Shown here: in pieces, positions 30,726 to 41,778 of the stretch
Layout of the letters: every line of letters begins with the position of its first letter
Position numbering within the stretch: position 1 is the stretch's first letter
Assembly (NCBI GenBank): GCA_903828145.1
Contig: CAIKKY010000006.1
Location: 186,001 to 250,000, forward strand
Length of the DNA: 64,000 bases
Direction: 5' to 3'
DNA from: an uncultured Hyphomicrobiales bacterium
GTDB lineage: Bacteria > Pseudomonadota > Alphaproteobacteria > Rhizobiales > Devosiaceae
Translations under genes and position numbers: made by a program
Notes under the pieces: model-generated
What the model saw: the letters and a program-made list of their open reading frames with translations, nothing else
Told to the model about the DNA's origin: nothing
Database searches by the model: none

Positions 30726-31718
30726 CTACACAAGGCCCACCCGCAGGCAGTCATGCAGATGCACGATGCCGACGGGGCGGTTGTTTTCGACCACGACAAT
30801 GGCGCTGATGCGCGGGGTTTCGTCGGTCATGCGGCGCAGCGCTTCGCTGAGAAGCGCCCCCGGCTCGATGGTGCGCGGGGCGACAGTCATGATTTCATGG
30901 GCGCGCCGGACGAGCAGATCACCGCCCATATGCCGCCGCAGATCACCATCGGTGATCACCCCTTTGAGCGCGCCCTCGGCATCGGTCACCGCGGTGCAGC
31001 CAAAACCCTTGGAGGTCATTTCGAGAATGGCGACATCCATGGGGGCGTCATAGGCCACCACCGGCAGCCGCGCCCCCGAATGCATGGCTTCGGCGACGCT
31101 CAACAGCGCACTGCCCAGCGACCCGCCGGGGTGAAACACATGGAAATCCTGGGCGCGGAACCCGCGACGGCGGAGCAGCACCACCGCCAGCGCATCGCCA
31201 AGCGCCATCATCATGGTGGTTGAGGTCGTCGGCGCTGCTGTAATCCCGCAGGCTTCCGTGGCGTGCGGCAGGGCGACGACAAGATGTGCCGCCTTGGCGA
31301 GCCGCGATTGCAGGCCCTGCGTGACGAGCACCAGCGGAATATCAAAGCGCACGCAATAATTGGCGAGGTCTTCGAGTTCGCGCGTTTCGCCGGATTTCGA
31401 CAGCATCAGCACCCGATCGGCGCGGGTAATCATGCCGAGGTCGCCATGGCTTGCATCGGCGCCATGCACGAACTGCGCCGGGGTGCCGGTCGAGGCCAGG
31501 GTGGCAGCGATCTTGCCCGCAACATGGGCGCTCTTGCCCACGCCGGTCATGATGACGCGACCGGTGCAGCCGGCAATCAGTTCAACGAGCTCGGCAAAGG
31601 GGGCGCCGAGACCATCGGCCAGGGCCAGAAGACCTTCGGCTTCGAGCCGAATGGCGGCCTGCGCCTCGCTGACGAGTTGCGCGGATTTTTCAGCCGATAA
31701 TGCGTTTTGCTGCCCCAT
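30726..31718 (-). CDS. kdsD: D-arabinose-5-phosphate isomerase (KpsF/GutQ family)
   Basis: Interconverts ribulose-5-phosphate and arabinose-5-phosphate, the entry to KDO synthesis. The 330-residue protein has an N-terminal SIS domain (VIMTGVGKSAHVAGKIAATLASTG near residue 53, then SKSGETRELEDL) and two C-terminal CBS domains (MDVAILEMTSKGFG and LSEALRRMTDETPRISAIVVVENN). It is the first gene of the minus-strand operon kdsD-kdsB-phosphatase-kdsA-ligase-GT39 and is divergent from waaA with 112 bases between. Confidence 0.93.
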   Translation of the reverse strand: MGQQNALSAEKSAQLVSEAQAAIRLEAEGLLALADGLGAPFAELVELIAGCTGRVIMTGVGKSAHVAGKIAATLASTGTPAQFVHGADASHGDLGMITRADRVLMLSKSGETRELEDLANYCVRFDIPLVLVTQGLQSRLAKAAHLVVALPHATEACGITAAPTTSTTMMMALGDALAVVLLRRRGFRAQDFHVFHPGGSLGSALLSVAEAMHSGARLPVVAYDAPMDVAILEMTSKGFGCTAVTDAEGALKGVITDGDLRRHMGGDLLVRRAHEIMTVAPRTIEPGALLSEALRRMTDETPRISAIVVVENNRPVGIVHLHDCLRVGLV

Positions 31719-31830
31719 ATCTCCTGCTTACCAGCAATCTCGCACGGGCGGCAAGCAAGCCCCGGTTGAAGTCCCTGCGTCAAAACGCTAGCCACAGGGG
31801 AGAGGTCCGCTCCCGGACCCTGGAGCCGCA

Positions 31831-33087
31831 ATGTCGAAATCTTCATCCTGGGCGTGGCGGGCTTATGGAGCGCTGATTGTCGTGCTCTCGGCGCTCCACT
31901 ATGGCGTGCTGACCCGGTTTCAGAAAACCGACGAAGGCGGCATGGCGTGGTTCCGGCGGCGGCTGAACCCGGCGCTGCCCCCGACCATCAGCGGCCCGCG
32001 CATCTGGATTCATGCGGTCTCGGCCGGGGAAAGCAAGATCGCGGCGCTTCTGCGCGATGCCATCCTGCGGGCTGCCCCCACAACCGATGTGGTGCTCTCG
32101 TCAACCACCTATTCGGGCTTTGCGCGCAGCATCGCGGCTGCGGGCCCCGAGCGGGCGTTCGTTATGCCGCTCGATACGCTGGCCGCGCAGCGCCGCCTGG
32201 TCAACGCGATCCGGCCCACCTTGATGGTGCTCGTTGAATCGGAATACTGGCCGGCCCAGTTTGCCGCCGCGCGCGAAGCGGGTGTGCCGGTGGTGGTGGT
32301 CAACGCCACCCTGTCGGAACGCTCGTTTCGGCGCCACAGCCGCAACCCCGCGATTGCCCGGCGCACGCTGGCGCTTGCGGCACATATTCATGTGCAGGAT
32401 GCGCCAACCCGTGAGCGCTATCAGGCGCTTGGCGTGCCCGCTGAGCGGCTGAGCATCTCCGGCAACCTCAAGCTGTCTGCCCCGGGCACCCGTCCCACAG
32501 GGGCCAAAGCGCCGGAGACCGTGACGTTCGGCAATGTGCATAAGGCCGAGATGGGCTTTGTCGCGGCGGTTTGCGCGCAGCTTAGAAAAGCGCGGCCCAC
32601 CCTGCGGCTGGTGCTGGTGCCGCGCTATCCGCAGCGGATCAGCGCGGGTGACATCCACGCAGCCTTTGGCGCATCGATCAGCCTGATCGACGCGATTGAT
32701 GCGCTGGATGGCGCGGGCACTCTCGTCTGGGTCCGGCAGATGGGCACGCTCAATGCCGCCTATGCCCGTGCCGCAGTGGGGGTCGTCTGCGGGACTTTCG
32801 CGCCCATCGGCGGGCATGATTTGAGCGAACCGCTGCATTATGGCGCCCAAAGCGTCTATGGCCCGTATGTGTCCCGGCAACGCGCCCTCCACGCCACGCT
32901 GTCGCGGCTCGGGCTCGCCTCGCAGGGAGCAACGCCCGAGGCGGTGGCCGATGAAATCCTGCGGCTCCTCGATGACGCCCCGGAATGCGCGCGGCGACTT
33001 GGCGGCTTTGCTGAAGAAACCCGGCGCGCGGCAGAAGGCGTTGACCAGATTGCCGCCGATCTCGTGCGGCGGGCGCAGCGCGACTAG
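31831..33087 (+). CDS. waaA: KDO transferase
   Basis: Transfers KDO from CMP-KDO to lipid IVA at the inner membrane. The 418-residue GT-B protein has a single N-terminal hydrophobic anchor (residues about 12-30). It then shows IWIHAVSAGESKIAALL with the conserved acid and VLSSTTYSGF near residue 90. In the C-terminal domain, VCGTFAPIGGHDLSEPLHYG near 315 matches the KDO-binding region of WaaA. It lies divergent from kdsD, so enzyme supply and transfer are encoded side by side. Its stop is nested with that of DUF4170 in CTAG (33084-33087). Confidence 0.93.
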   Translation: MSKSSSWAWRAYGALIVVLSALHYGVLTRFQKTDEGGMAWFRRRLNPALPPTISGPRIWIHAVSAGESKIAALLRDAILRAAPTTDVVLSSTTYSGFARSIAAAGPERAFVMPLDTLAAQRRLVNAIRPTLMVLVESEYWPAQFAAAREAGVPVVVVNATLSERSFRRHSRNPAIARRTLALAAHIHVQDAPTRERYQALGVPAERLSISGNLKLSAPGTRPTGAKAPETVTFGNVHKAEMGFVAAVCAQLRKARPTLRLVLVPRYPQRISAGDIHAAFGASISLIDAIDALDGAGTLVWVRQMGTLNAAYARAAVGVVCGTFAPIGGHDLSEPLHYGAQSVYGPYVSRQRALHATLSRLGLASQGATPEAVADEILRLLDDAPECARRLGGFAEETRRAAEGVDQIAADLVRRAQRD

Positions 33088-33323
33088 GCCTCGGGCGACA
33101 GCAGCCGGTGCAGATGCACCACGAAATAGCGCATTTCGGCATTATCGACAGTCTGCTGGGCCTTCTGCTTCCACACCTGCAACGCCGAAGCGTAATCGGG
33201 ATAGAGTCCCACGAGATCAACCGCGTTCAGATCCTTGAACTCGACATCGCTGCCGGGGCGCAATTCGCCCCCAAAGACGAGATGCGGAAGCTGCTTGGCG
33301 CTTGTTTTGGTCACGGGGCTCAC
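33084..33323 (-). CDS. DUF4170 family protein
   Basis: A 79-residue soluble protein recognised from memory as DUF4170: LVFGGELRPGSDVEFKDL, then VGLYPDYASALQVWKQKAQ and FVVHLHRLL at the end. Function unknown. In many alphaproteobacteria it travels with cysQ and waaA, as here, although here waaA points the other way. The likely start is the GTG at 33323, 28 bases behind the cysQ stop. Confidence 0.8.
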   Translation of the reverse strand: MSPVTKTSAKQLPHLVFGGELRPGSDVEFKDLNAVDLVGLYPDYASALQVWKQKAQQTVDNAEMRYFVVHLHRLLSPEA

Positions 33324-33351
33324 CTTGATTGTGGGTCACGAGGAAGGAAGA

Positions 33352-34170
33352 TCAGGTCGTTATCGCGTCGGGGCAGGGATAGACATCCCGCAGGACACCG
33401 ACGAGCCGAGCTTTTAGTAACGGATCGGCACAGACCGCAAGCGGCCCGTGGCGGGTTGTTGGTCCATTGAGCTGCAAGGCTCCTGTGCAGGCATCGGATG
33501 GCTCGATACCCATTTCGGTGAGAATCGCCATGGCGCCGGCAATATCCCAGTCTTCGGCACCCGGCCGGACGAGAGCAACTTCAGCGAGGCCGCGCGCGAC
33601 GAGCGTCAGCCGATAGGCCAGCGATACCGTGCCCTGCACCCGTTGATAGGGGAAAACCGCGGCCACCAGAGCTTCATGCACCACCGGCGGTCCCGCGATG
33701 CGGGGGCGGGCCGTAAGGCCCCGCTGCGGCGGATCGAGGCGCACGCCGTTGACGGACACGCCACCACCTGCCGCCGCTTCGATGAGTTCGTCGCGCACCG
33801 GGGCATAGACCACCCCCGCAAGCGCCACTCCGTTTTCAATGACCGCTGCCGTTACGGTCCAGCTGTCTTCGCCCTTCATGAAGCCGCGTGTGCCGTCGAT
33901 GGGGTCGACCACGAAACTCCGCCTCGCCGTCAATCGGCTGAGATCATCCGGGCTTTCCTCGCTGAGCCAGCCGTAAGCGGGCCGCGCTGTCCGCAGCGCG
34001 CCGTTGAGATAGGTATCGAGCTTGATATCGACCTCGGTAACGGGTGAGGCCTGCGCCTTGGTCCAGCTCTCCATTGGCCCGCCCACATGGCTCAGCGCCA
34101 TCTGCCCGGCCTCGCGGCAGAAGTGGCGGAGCAGATCAAGGTCTTGCTGGGGCGTGTGAAGGCTAGTCAT
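33352..34170 (-). CDS. cysQ: 3'(2'),5'-bisphosphate nucleotidase
   Basis: Hydrolyses PAP and PAPS, by-products of sulfate assimilation. The 272-residue inositol-monophosphatase-fold protein shows WLSEESPDDLSRL with the metal-binding acids near residue 82, VDPIDGTRGFMKG near 100 and DWDIAGAMAILTE near 212. The ATG at 34170 gives the family-like N-terminus; a TTG at 34203 would extend it by 11 residues. It is divergent from the DUF6101-like gene across a 247-base gap. Confidence 0.92.
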   Translation of the reverse strand: MTSLHTPQQDLDLLRHFCREAGQMALSHVGGPMESWTKAQASPVTEVDIKLDTYLNGALRTARPAYGWLSEESPDDLSRLTARRSFVVDPIDGTRGFMKGEDSWTVTAAVIENGVALAGVVYAPVRDELIEAAAGGGVSVNGVRLDPPQRGLTARPRIAGPPVVHEALVAAVFPYQRVQGTVSLAYRLTLVARGLAEVALVRPGAEDWDIAGAMAILTEMGIEPSDACTGALQLNGPTTRHGPLAVCADPLLKARLVGVLRDVYPCPDAITT

Positions 34171-34280
34171 GGGCGAAGGGGGCCGGTCTTTCAAACAGAT
34201 CAATCAGTGTGAGGAGTTATCGGTGCGGACGCCATGGTTAATACGGTGCTGTGCACATGGATTAAGGCTGCCTTACGCTT

Positions 34281-34298
34281 GGTTAGTCTATGCTAACC
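34281..34298. promoter_or_regulatory. Perfect 6-6-6 inverted repeat, possible operator
   Basis: GGTTAG, six bases, CTAACC, in the AT-richer gap between cysQ and the DUF6101-like gene. It is symmetric and lies in a divergent promoter region, so it may be a repressor site. No family consensus is recognised. Confidence 0.3.
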
Positions 34299-34417
34299 CT
34301 CTTTTGAACAACCGAAATTTAACCGCCTTTATTAAGCGCCCAGGCAACTTCCCGCGCTAGGGTCAACGCAACAGAGGGCAGACTAAAACGCTCTCGAAAG
34401 TTGACAGCGAGGCCTCA

Positions 34418-34906
34418 ATGCAAACCGGATCTTTGACGGATCAACCGTCTGTCCGCCTGATGATGGGAGCGGATAGGGACGCGATACTGCCGATCAGGCG
34501 GTCTCGCCCGGCCAATGACAATGACGAACCGGTGCGCGCCCGCACCGTGACCCTGCGCCGCCGCCTTGAAATGAGCGGGCTTGAGGTCAAAGTGAAGATT
34601 CCCGTTACCGAATATGTGGGCGTGGCGGTCTCGACCTCCATCACGCCCGAAGGCGTGCTGAAAAGCGCCATTGAACTGCTGCACCCGACGCCTGACCTGA
34701 ACTATCTGGTGTTTTCCGAAGAGGGCAATGCCAATGTCGTGGCCGAATGGCAGCATTGGGGCAAGACCATCGGCGTGCCGCTGTACATCAAGGCCGGCGA
34801 TGGCAGTGTCCTGCCCTATGCGCAGCCGCTGCGCGGTGTCGGCGCCCGCACCAACCGCCTGCATCTCGTCTCCGATCTGAGCCGATCCGAGCCCCTTTCC
34901 CCCTGA
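34418..34906 (+). CDS. DUF6101-like conserved protein of unknown function
   Basis: A 162-residue soluble protein. The first 40 residues are variable; then come RTVTLRRRLEMSGLEVKVKIPV, YVGVAVSTSITPEG and NVVAEWQHWGKTIGVPLYIK. From memory this resembles the Rhizobiales family DUF6101, but I cannot search to confirm it. No membrane segment or signal peptide is present. It is a single-gene unit between a divergent promoter region and a bidirectional terminator. Its start ATG at 34418 lies shortly after a TTGACA that is too close to act as its -35. Confidence 0.6.
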   Translation: MQTGSLTDQPSVRLMMGADRDAILPIRRSRPANDNDEPVRARTVTLRRRLEMSGLEVKVKIPVTEYVGVAVSTSITPEGVLKSAIELLHPTPDLNYLVFSEEGNANVVAEWQHWGKTIGVPLYIKAGDGSVLPYAQPLRGVGARTNRLHLVSDLSRSEPLSP

Positions 34907-35013
34907 GGCGGGGTGGGGGAACCTTCCCCCAAGCCTCTCGTTGATCCGAAAACCGGTCGATCCCATGCATAGTTTGGGCCGGTTCGCGCCAAGACCTCCA
35001 GATCCGTCGCGAC

Positions 35014-35042
35014 AAAAGGCCAGCCTTCGGGCTGGCCTTTTT
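35014..35042. terminator. Bidirectional rho-independent terminator between the DUF6101-like gene and ubiA
   Basis: A 12-bp perfect stem (35014-35025 with 35030-35041) closes a TTCG tetraloop and is flanked by an A run on the left and a T run on the right. It can terminate both converging transcripts. Confidence 0.92.
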
Positions 35043-35043
35043 G

Positions 35044-35970
35044 CTAGGCAATGAGCGCGTCGAGGGCGAAGCCCAGGCTGAGCACGAGGCCCACCACATG
35101 GTTGGATTTAAACCGCGCGAGCGCATTGGCCGATTCGTCGGGGGCGAGGGTTTGCACCTGCCAGCCCAGATGACCGGCCGCGACAAGGAGCCCGATAAAG
35201 CTGATCGGCCCGCCGCCGGTCGCCAGGATGGCGAGCGCCCAGAGCAGCGTTGTCCCGGCGTAGAAGAGCCCAACGATTGTTCGGACGTGATTGCCGAACA
35301 GGCGCGCCGTGGATTTGACCCCGATCAGCGCGTCGTCTTCGCGGTCCTGCAACGCGTAAATCGTGTCATAGCCGATGGTCCAGAGGATCGCTCCGGCGTA
35401 AAGCAGCAGGGCAGGCAGGCCGATGCGCCCTTCGGTGATGGAAAACCCCATGAGCGCGCCCCAGGAGAAGGCGAGCCCGAGGAACAGCTGCGGCCACCAG
35501 GTGATGCGCTTCATGAAGGGATAGATTGCCACCAGCACCAGCGAAGCGGCCCCGAGCGCCACGGACGCTGTGTTGAACTGAATGAGCACAATAAGCCCCA
35601 CCAGGCTTTGCCCGATGAGAAAAATCAGCGCCTTGCGCCGCGACACCTGCCCGGACGGGATGGGGCGGCCGCTGGTGCGGGTGACCTGAGCGTCGATTCG
35701 CGCATCGACGATATCATTGAAGGTGCAGCCCGCGCCCCGCATGGCGACAGCGCCGATGAAGCAGAGGAGGAGGGCTCCCCCGTCCAGCCGCCCGCTCAAA
35801 TTGGCTGCAAGGCTGAGCGCCATGGCGCAGGGCCAGAACAGGAGCCAGAAGCCGATAGGCCGGTCCCACCGCGCCAGCCGCGCATAGGGCCTCAGCCACA
35901 ACGGCGCAATGCTGTCGACCCAATTGCCGCGCTGGGCATCGGCAGGGCGGGGGCTGTGCGGATTTTGCAT
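35044..35970 (-). CDS. ubiA: 4-hydroxybenzoate polyprenyltransferase
   Basis: Attaches the polyprenyl chain to 4-hydroxybenzoate in ubiquinone synthesis. The 308-residue membrane protein has about nine helices and both aspartate-rich motifs: FNDIVDARIDAQV near residue 107 (NDxxDxxxD) and YALQDREDDALIG near 215 (DxxxD). The start ATG is 49 bases from the divergent rsmE start. Confidence 0.94.
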   Translation of the reverse strand: MQNPHSPRPADAQRGNWVDSIAPLWLRPYARLARWDRPIGFWLLFWPCAMALSLAANLSGRLDGGALLLCFIGAVAMRGAGCTFNDIVDARIDAQVTRTSGRPIPSGQVSRRKALIFLIGQSLVGLIVLIQFNTASVALGAASLVLVAIYPFMKRITWWPQLFLGLAFSWGALMGFSITEGRIGLPALLLYAGAILWTIGYDTIYALQDREDDALIGVKSTARLFGNHVRTIVGLFYAGTTLLWALAILATGGGPISFIGLLVAAGHLGWQVQTLAPDESANALARFKSNHVVGLVLSLGFALDALIA

Positions 35971-36019
35971 TCGCGGTTCACCTTGCTATGAGAACGGGCG
36001 CATCAATCCCATAAGGCCA

Positions 36020-36769
36020 ATGTCCCGCGAGCACAAATCCCTGCCCCGCCTCTACGTCAAGGCCCCGCTCGGTGCGGGCGGCGATCTGGCTCTGGGCGAA
36101 GATCACGCCAATTATCTGGTCAACGTGCTGCGCATGGAGCCCGGCGCGCGCTTCATTGTGTTCAATGGCGCTGATGGGGCCTGGGAAGCGAGCCTGACTC
36201 TGGCGCGGAAGCGCGCGGCGGCAGCGACGCTCGTTGCACAGTTGCGTCCGCAGACGCCGCCGTCGACCCTGTGGTTCGGCTTTGCGCCGCTGCGCACCGG
36301 GCGGCTCGACTATCTCGTGCAAAAAGCCACGGAAATGGGGGCAGGCACCATCCAGCCCGTCCTCACGCGCTTTACCCAGGTGCGGAACCTCAAGCCCGAA
36401 AAGCTCGAGGCCAATATCATCGAGGCCGCCGAGCAATGCGAGGTGCTGAGCGTCCCAGAACTCGCCCCCGAGATCGGGCTTACGGCGCTCCTCGCTGCCT
36501 GGCCTCAGACCCACGGCACCATGCCGTTGATTTTTTGCGATGAGGCGGCTGAACCCCAGCGGCTCGCGGCACAGCTTGCGACGCTGGGGCAGGGGCCGGT
36601 CGGGGTGCTGATCGGGCCCGAAGGCGGATTTTCCGACGAGGAGCGCGCGGACCTCTTGGCGCTGCCCTTTGTTATCCCCATCAGTCTCGGCCCCCGTATC
36701 CTCCGGGCCGACACGGCCGCCGTGGCGGCTTTGGCGATTGTGCAGGCCATCATCGGCGATTGGCGATAA
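36020..36769 (+). CDS. rsmE: 16S rRNA (uracil1498-N3)-methyltransferase
   Basis: SPOUT-class methylase of U1498. The 249-residue protein has an N-terminal PUA-like domain (LPRLYVKAPLGAGGDLAL) and a C-terminal knotted SAM-binding region with LIGPEGGFSDEERADLL near residue 195 and SLGPRILRADTAAVAAL near 224. The ATG at 36020 gives the family N-terminus; the frame is open further upstream but not conserved. It is followed by gshA after 76 bases. Confidence 0.94.
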   Translation: MSREHKSLPRLYVKAPLGAGGDLALGEDHANYLVNVLRMEPGARFIVFNGADGAWEASLTLARKRAAAATLVAQLRPQTPPSTLWFGFAPLRTGRLDYLVQKATEMGAGTIQPVLTRFTQVRNLKPEKLEANIIEAAEQCEVLSVPELAPEIGLTALLAAWPQTHGTMPLIFCDEAAEPQRLAAQLATLGQGPVGVLIGPEGGFSDEERADLLALPFVIPISLGPRILRADTAAVAALAIVQAIIGDWR

Positions 36770-36845
36770 AGCAATTGCTTTCACCTTGGGTCTGGCTATT
36801 GTCCCGGCGCAGTTTGAGCCGGTTTGGGCTCATGACGGAGGCCTC

Positions 36846-38210
36846 ATGTCAGGCGAAGAATTTTCACCGAGGCTGGAGAGCCGCGCGGACCTGATCGACG
36901 CGATGGCCGCGGGCGCAAAGCCCGAGGCCGATTGGCGCATTGGCACCGAGCATGAAAAGCATGTGTTCTACCGCAATCCACTGCGCCCGGTGCCGTATCC
37001 CGGCCCGGCCGGCATTCGGGCCCTGCTCGACGCCATAGAAGCGCGGACCGGCTGGGCGCCGCTTGATGATCGGGGCCTGTCCATTGGTCTGCTCGACCCC
37101 AAGCGCCCGGGCGGGATTTCGCTCGAGCCCGGCGGTCAGTTTGAATTGTCCGGCGCGCCGCTCCGCTCGATCCACGAGACGGCTGACGAACTCGACCAGC
37201 ACATGAAGCTGGCCAAAGATATTGCCGGCCCGCTGGGCATCAATTTTCTGGGTCTCGGCGTCACCCCACTCTGGAGTGTTGCCGAGATTCCGGCCATGCC
37301 GAAGTCGCGCTACGCGATCATGACCCCCTATATGGATCGGGTTGGCACGCTGGGCACCTCGATGATGTATCGCTCGGCCACGGTGCAGGCGAACCTCGAT
37401 TTTTCCTCCGAAGCCGACATGGTGCAAAAGCTGCGCGTGTCGCTGGCGCTGCAACCGGTAGTGGCTGCAATCTTTGCCAATTCGCCCTTTGTCGATGGCC
37501 GCCCGAGCGGCTATCTGAGCTTCCGCTCGCACATCTGGCTCAATACCGACCGCGCCCGCACCGGCATGTTGCCCCAGGCCTTCGAGCCGGGCTTCGGCTT
37601 TGAGCGCTATGCCGATCATGCGCTTGATGTGCCGATGTATTTTGTGGTGCGCAGCGACCGCTATATCGATGTCGCGGGCGAGAGCTTCCGCGATTTCCTT
37701 GCTGGCCGACTGCCGCAGTTGCCCGGCGAGCGCCCGACGATCAAGGATTGGGAAAACCACCTGTCGACCCTTTTCCCGGAAGTGCGGCTGAAGCAGTTCC
37801 TTGAAATGCGCGGCGCCGATATGGGCGGACGCGACCATGTGCTGGCGCTATCGGCGCTCTGGGCCGGCCTGCTCTATGATCGCATTGCGCTCGATGCGGC
37901 GACCCAGATGGTGCAGGATTGGACCGCCGAGGAACGGCAGGCGCTGCGCGATGCCGTGCCGCGCACCGCACTCAACACGATGTTCCGGGGCGAGCCCCTC
38001 GCCGCCATAGCCCGCACTGTGGTGACGCTGGCCGAGGCCGGGCTTCGCCGCCGCGCTATTGTCCACAACGGGCATGATGAGGCGATCTACCTCGCCCCGA
38101 CACGAAAAATTGTGGATGCAGGCCGGACGCTGGCCGAGGTCTGGCTCGAGCGCTACGAAACCGTTTGGCGCGGCGACCTGACCCGCATCTTTGACGAAGC
38201 GGTGATGTAA
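36846..38210 (+). CDS. gshA: Glutamate-cysteine ligase
   Basis: First step of glutathione synthesis. The 454-residue protein is of the plant/alphaproteobacterial type: RIGTEHEKHVFYR near residue 33, SLEPGGQFELSGAP near 96, and FLGLGVTPLWSVAEIPAMPKSRY near 133. The last 100 residues include the MRGADMGG and LWAGLLYD segments. The ATG at 36846 follows GGAGG. An EgtA role is less likely, since no ergothioneine genes are near. It converges on ialB with one base between the stops. Confidence 0.92.
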   Translation: MSGEEFSPRLESRADLIDAMAAGAKPEADWRIGTEHEKHVFYRNPLRPVPYPGPAGIRALLDAIEARTGWAPLDDRGLSIGLLDPKRPGGISLEPGGQFELSGAPLRSIHETADELDQHMKLAKDIAGPLGINFLGLGVTPLWSVAEIPAMPKSRYAIMTPYMDRVGTLGTSMMYRSATVQANLDFSSEADMVQKLRVSLALQPVVAAIFANSPFVDGRPSGYLSFRSHIWLNTDRARTGMLPQAFEPGFGFERYADHALDVPMYFVVRSDRYIDVAGESFRDFLAGRLPQLPGERPTIKDWENHLSTLFPEVRLKQFLEMRGADMGGRDHVLALSALWAGLLYDRIALDAATQMVQDWTAEERQALRDAVPRTALNTMFRGEPLAAIARTVVTLAEAGLRRRAIVHNGHDEAIYLAPTRKIVDAGRTLAEVWLERYETVWRGDLTRIFDEAVM

Positions 38211-38211
38211 C

Positions 38212-38745
38212 TCAGGGCAGTTGCGAGAGGCCATCGGCAAAGCCGGTGAGCGACACGGGAATGCCCACGCCCTCTTCCGGCGTGCGGAACACCACGAAAA
38301 TCGCGCTGGTGCCTTTGCTCAGGGTCGCGATGAGATCGTCTTTCAGCACCACTTCGGCGATGCAGCCCGTGGGCAGGCAACGCACGAAATTGACGCGCCC
38401 GATATTGGTGCCATCGACATTGAGCCCAAGCCCATTGGGCAGCAGCACACCGAGGGGCGCGAGCACCCTGAGGAGCTGGACCTGCTTGTCGGCGGTTTTC
38501 AGCACGATGACCGACAGCCCGACATTGGCCTGATCCTCGGCGGTGACATTCTGGATGAGGGCGCATTGCTCGCTGGAGGCCCCGGGCGGGGTATCGCAGC
38601 TCATCTGCCAGTCGCCATACTGTGCCTTGACCACGCCCTGGGCGAGGGCAGGGGAAACCGAGACAAGACCCGCAAGGATGCTGACCGCAAACAGGGGCGC
38701 TGAAAGGACCAGAGCAACCATCTTGTTCAAGAGCCTGAAACGCAT
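38212..38745 (-). CDS. Invasion-associated locus B (IalB) family periplasmic protein
   Basis: A 177-residue secreted protein: a signal peptide with cleavage likely after SPALAQ near residue 36, then the IalB core (YGDWQMSCDTPPGASSEQCALIQNV, VLLPNGLGLNVDG, FVRCLPTGCIAEVVL). The paired Cys residues are conserved in the family and probably form disulfides. Named after a Bartonella invasion factor, the family is widespread in non-pathogenic Rhizobiales, so no virulence role is implied. Confidence 0.88.
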   Translation of the reverse strand: MRFRLLNKMVALVLSAPLFAVSILAGLVSVSPALAQGVVKAQYGDWQMSCDTPPGASSEQCALIQNVTAEDQANVGLSVIVLKTADKQVQLLRVLAPLGVLLPNGLGLNVDGTNIGRVNFVRCLPTGCIAEVVLKDDLIATLSKGTSAIFVVFRTPEEGVGIPVSLTGFADGLSQLP

Positions 38746-39060
38746 TCCGCCGACCTTTCCGATGCCGATTATGCTTAGTTGACCGATGTCATGCGCTTGT
38801 CAACTGCGCCTATTTGCACCGATTCCCGCGTCTATGAGGCGAATTTCCGGCATTTCGCAGGCATTAAAATGAAGGATGGCCGATTTGACGCACATCAAGG
38901 CGCTCAGTCAGAATTGCCTTGGCCGGGACGATGTGATTTAGACACATTCTTATAGTTTCCGCGCCTTATGGGCTGAGTCGGGGCGGCGTCGAGCAAGCTG
39001 CGACACCAGCCTCGCCCGTAAGGCCAATCCGGACCAGACGGGATCTCAAGGGGGTTTTAG
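38746..39060. other. 315-base intergenic region carrying the cox operon control region
   Basis: The only stretch longer than 300 bases without a gene. It separates the divergent ialB and ctaC starts. It contains an FNR/FixK-type dyad (38885-38898), a possible -10 box TATAGT (38951-38956) without a clear -35, and an AAGGGGG ribosome-binding site just before ctaC. I see no small ORF, RNA gene or terminator in it. Confidence 0.7.
38885..38898. promoter_or_regulatory. FNR/FixK-type binding site upstream of the cytochrome c oxidase operon
   Basis: TTGACGCACATCAA is a perfect TTGA-N6-TCAA dyad, the half-site pattern bound by FNR, FnrL and FixK regulators. It lies 163 bases before the ctaC start. 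If the TATAGT at 38951 is the -10 box, the dyad centre is about 70 bases upstream of the transcription start, a position where such proteins can activate. Whether it activates or represses is not known. Confidence 0.6.
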
Positions 39061-41728
<2,668 letters not shown>

Positions 41729-41778
41729 GTTAACGGGCGGGGCCTATGGGCCCCGCTCCTTCACCGAAGGGCGCAGGC

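Noticed and set aside
34262-34276. TTAA-N7-TTAC, a near match to a CtrA site
   Set aside because: The second half-site has a mismatch to TTAA, and it is a single occurrence, so it is not distinguishable from chance.
38212-38745. IalB as a virulence factor
   Set aside because: The family is common in free-living Rhizobiales and there are no other virulence genes here.
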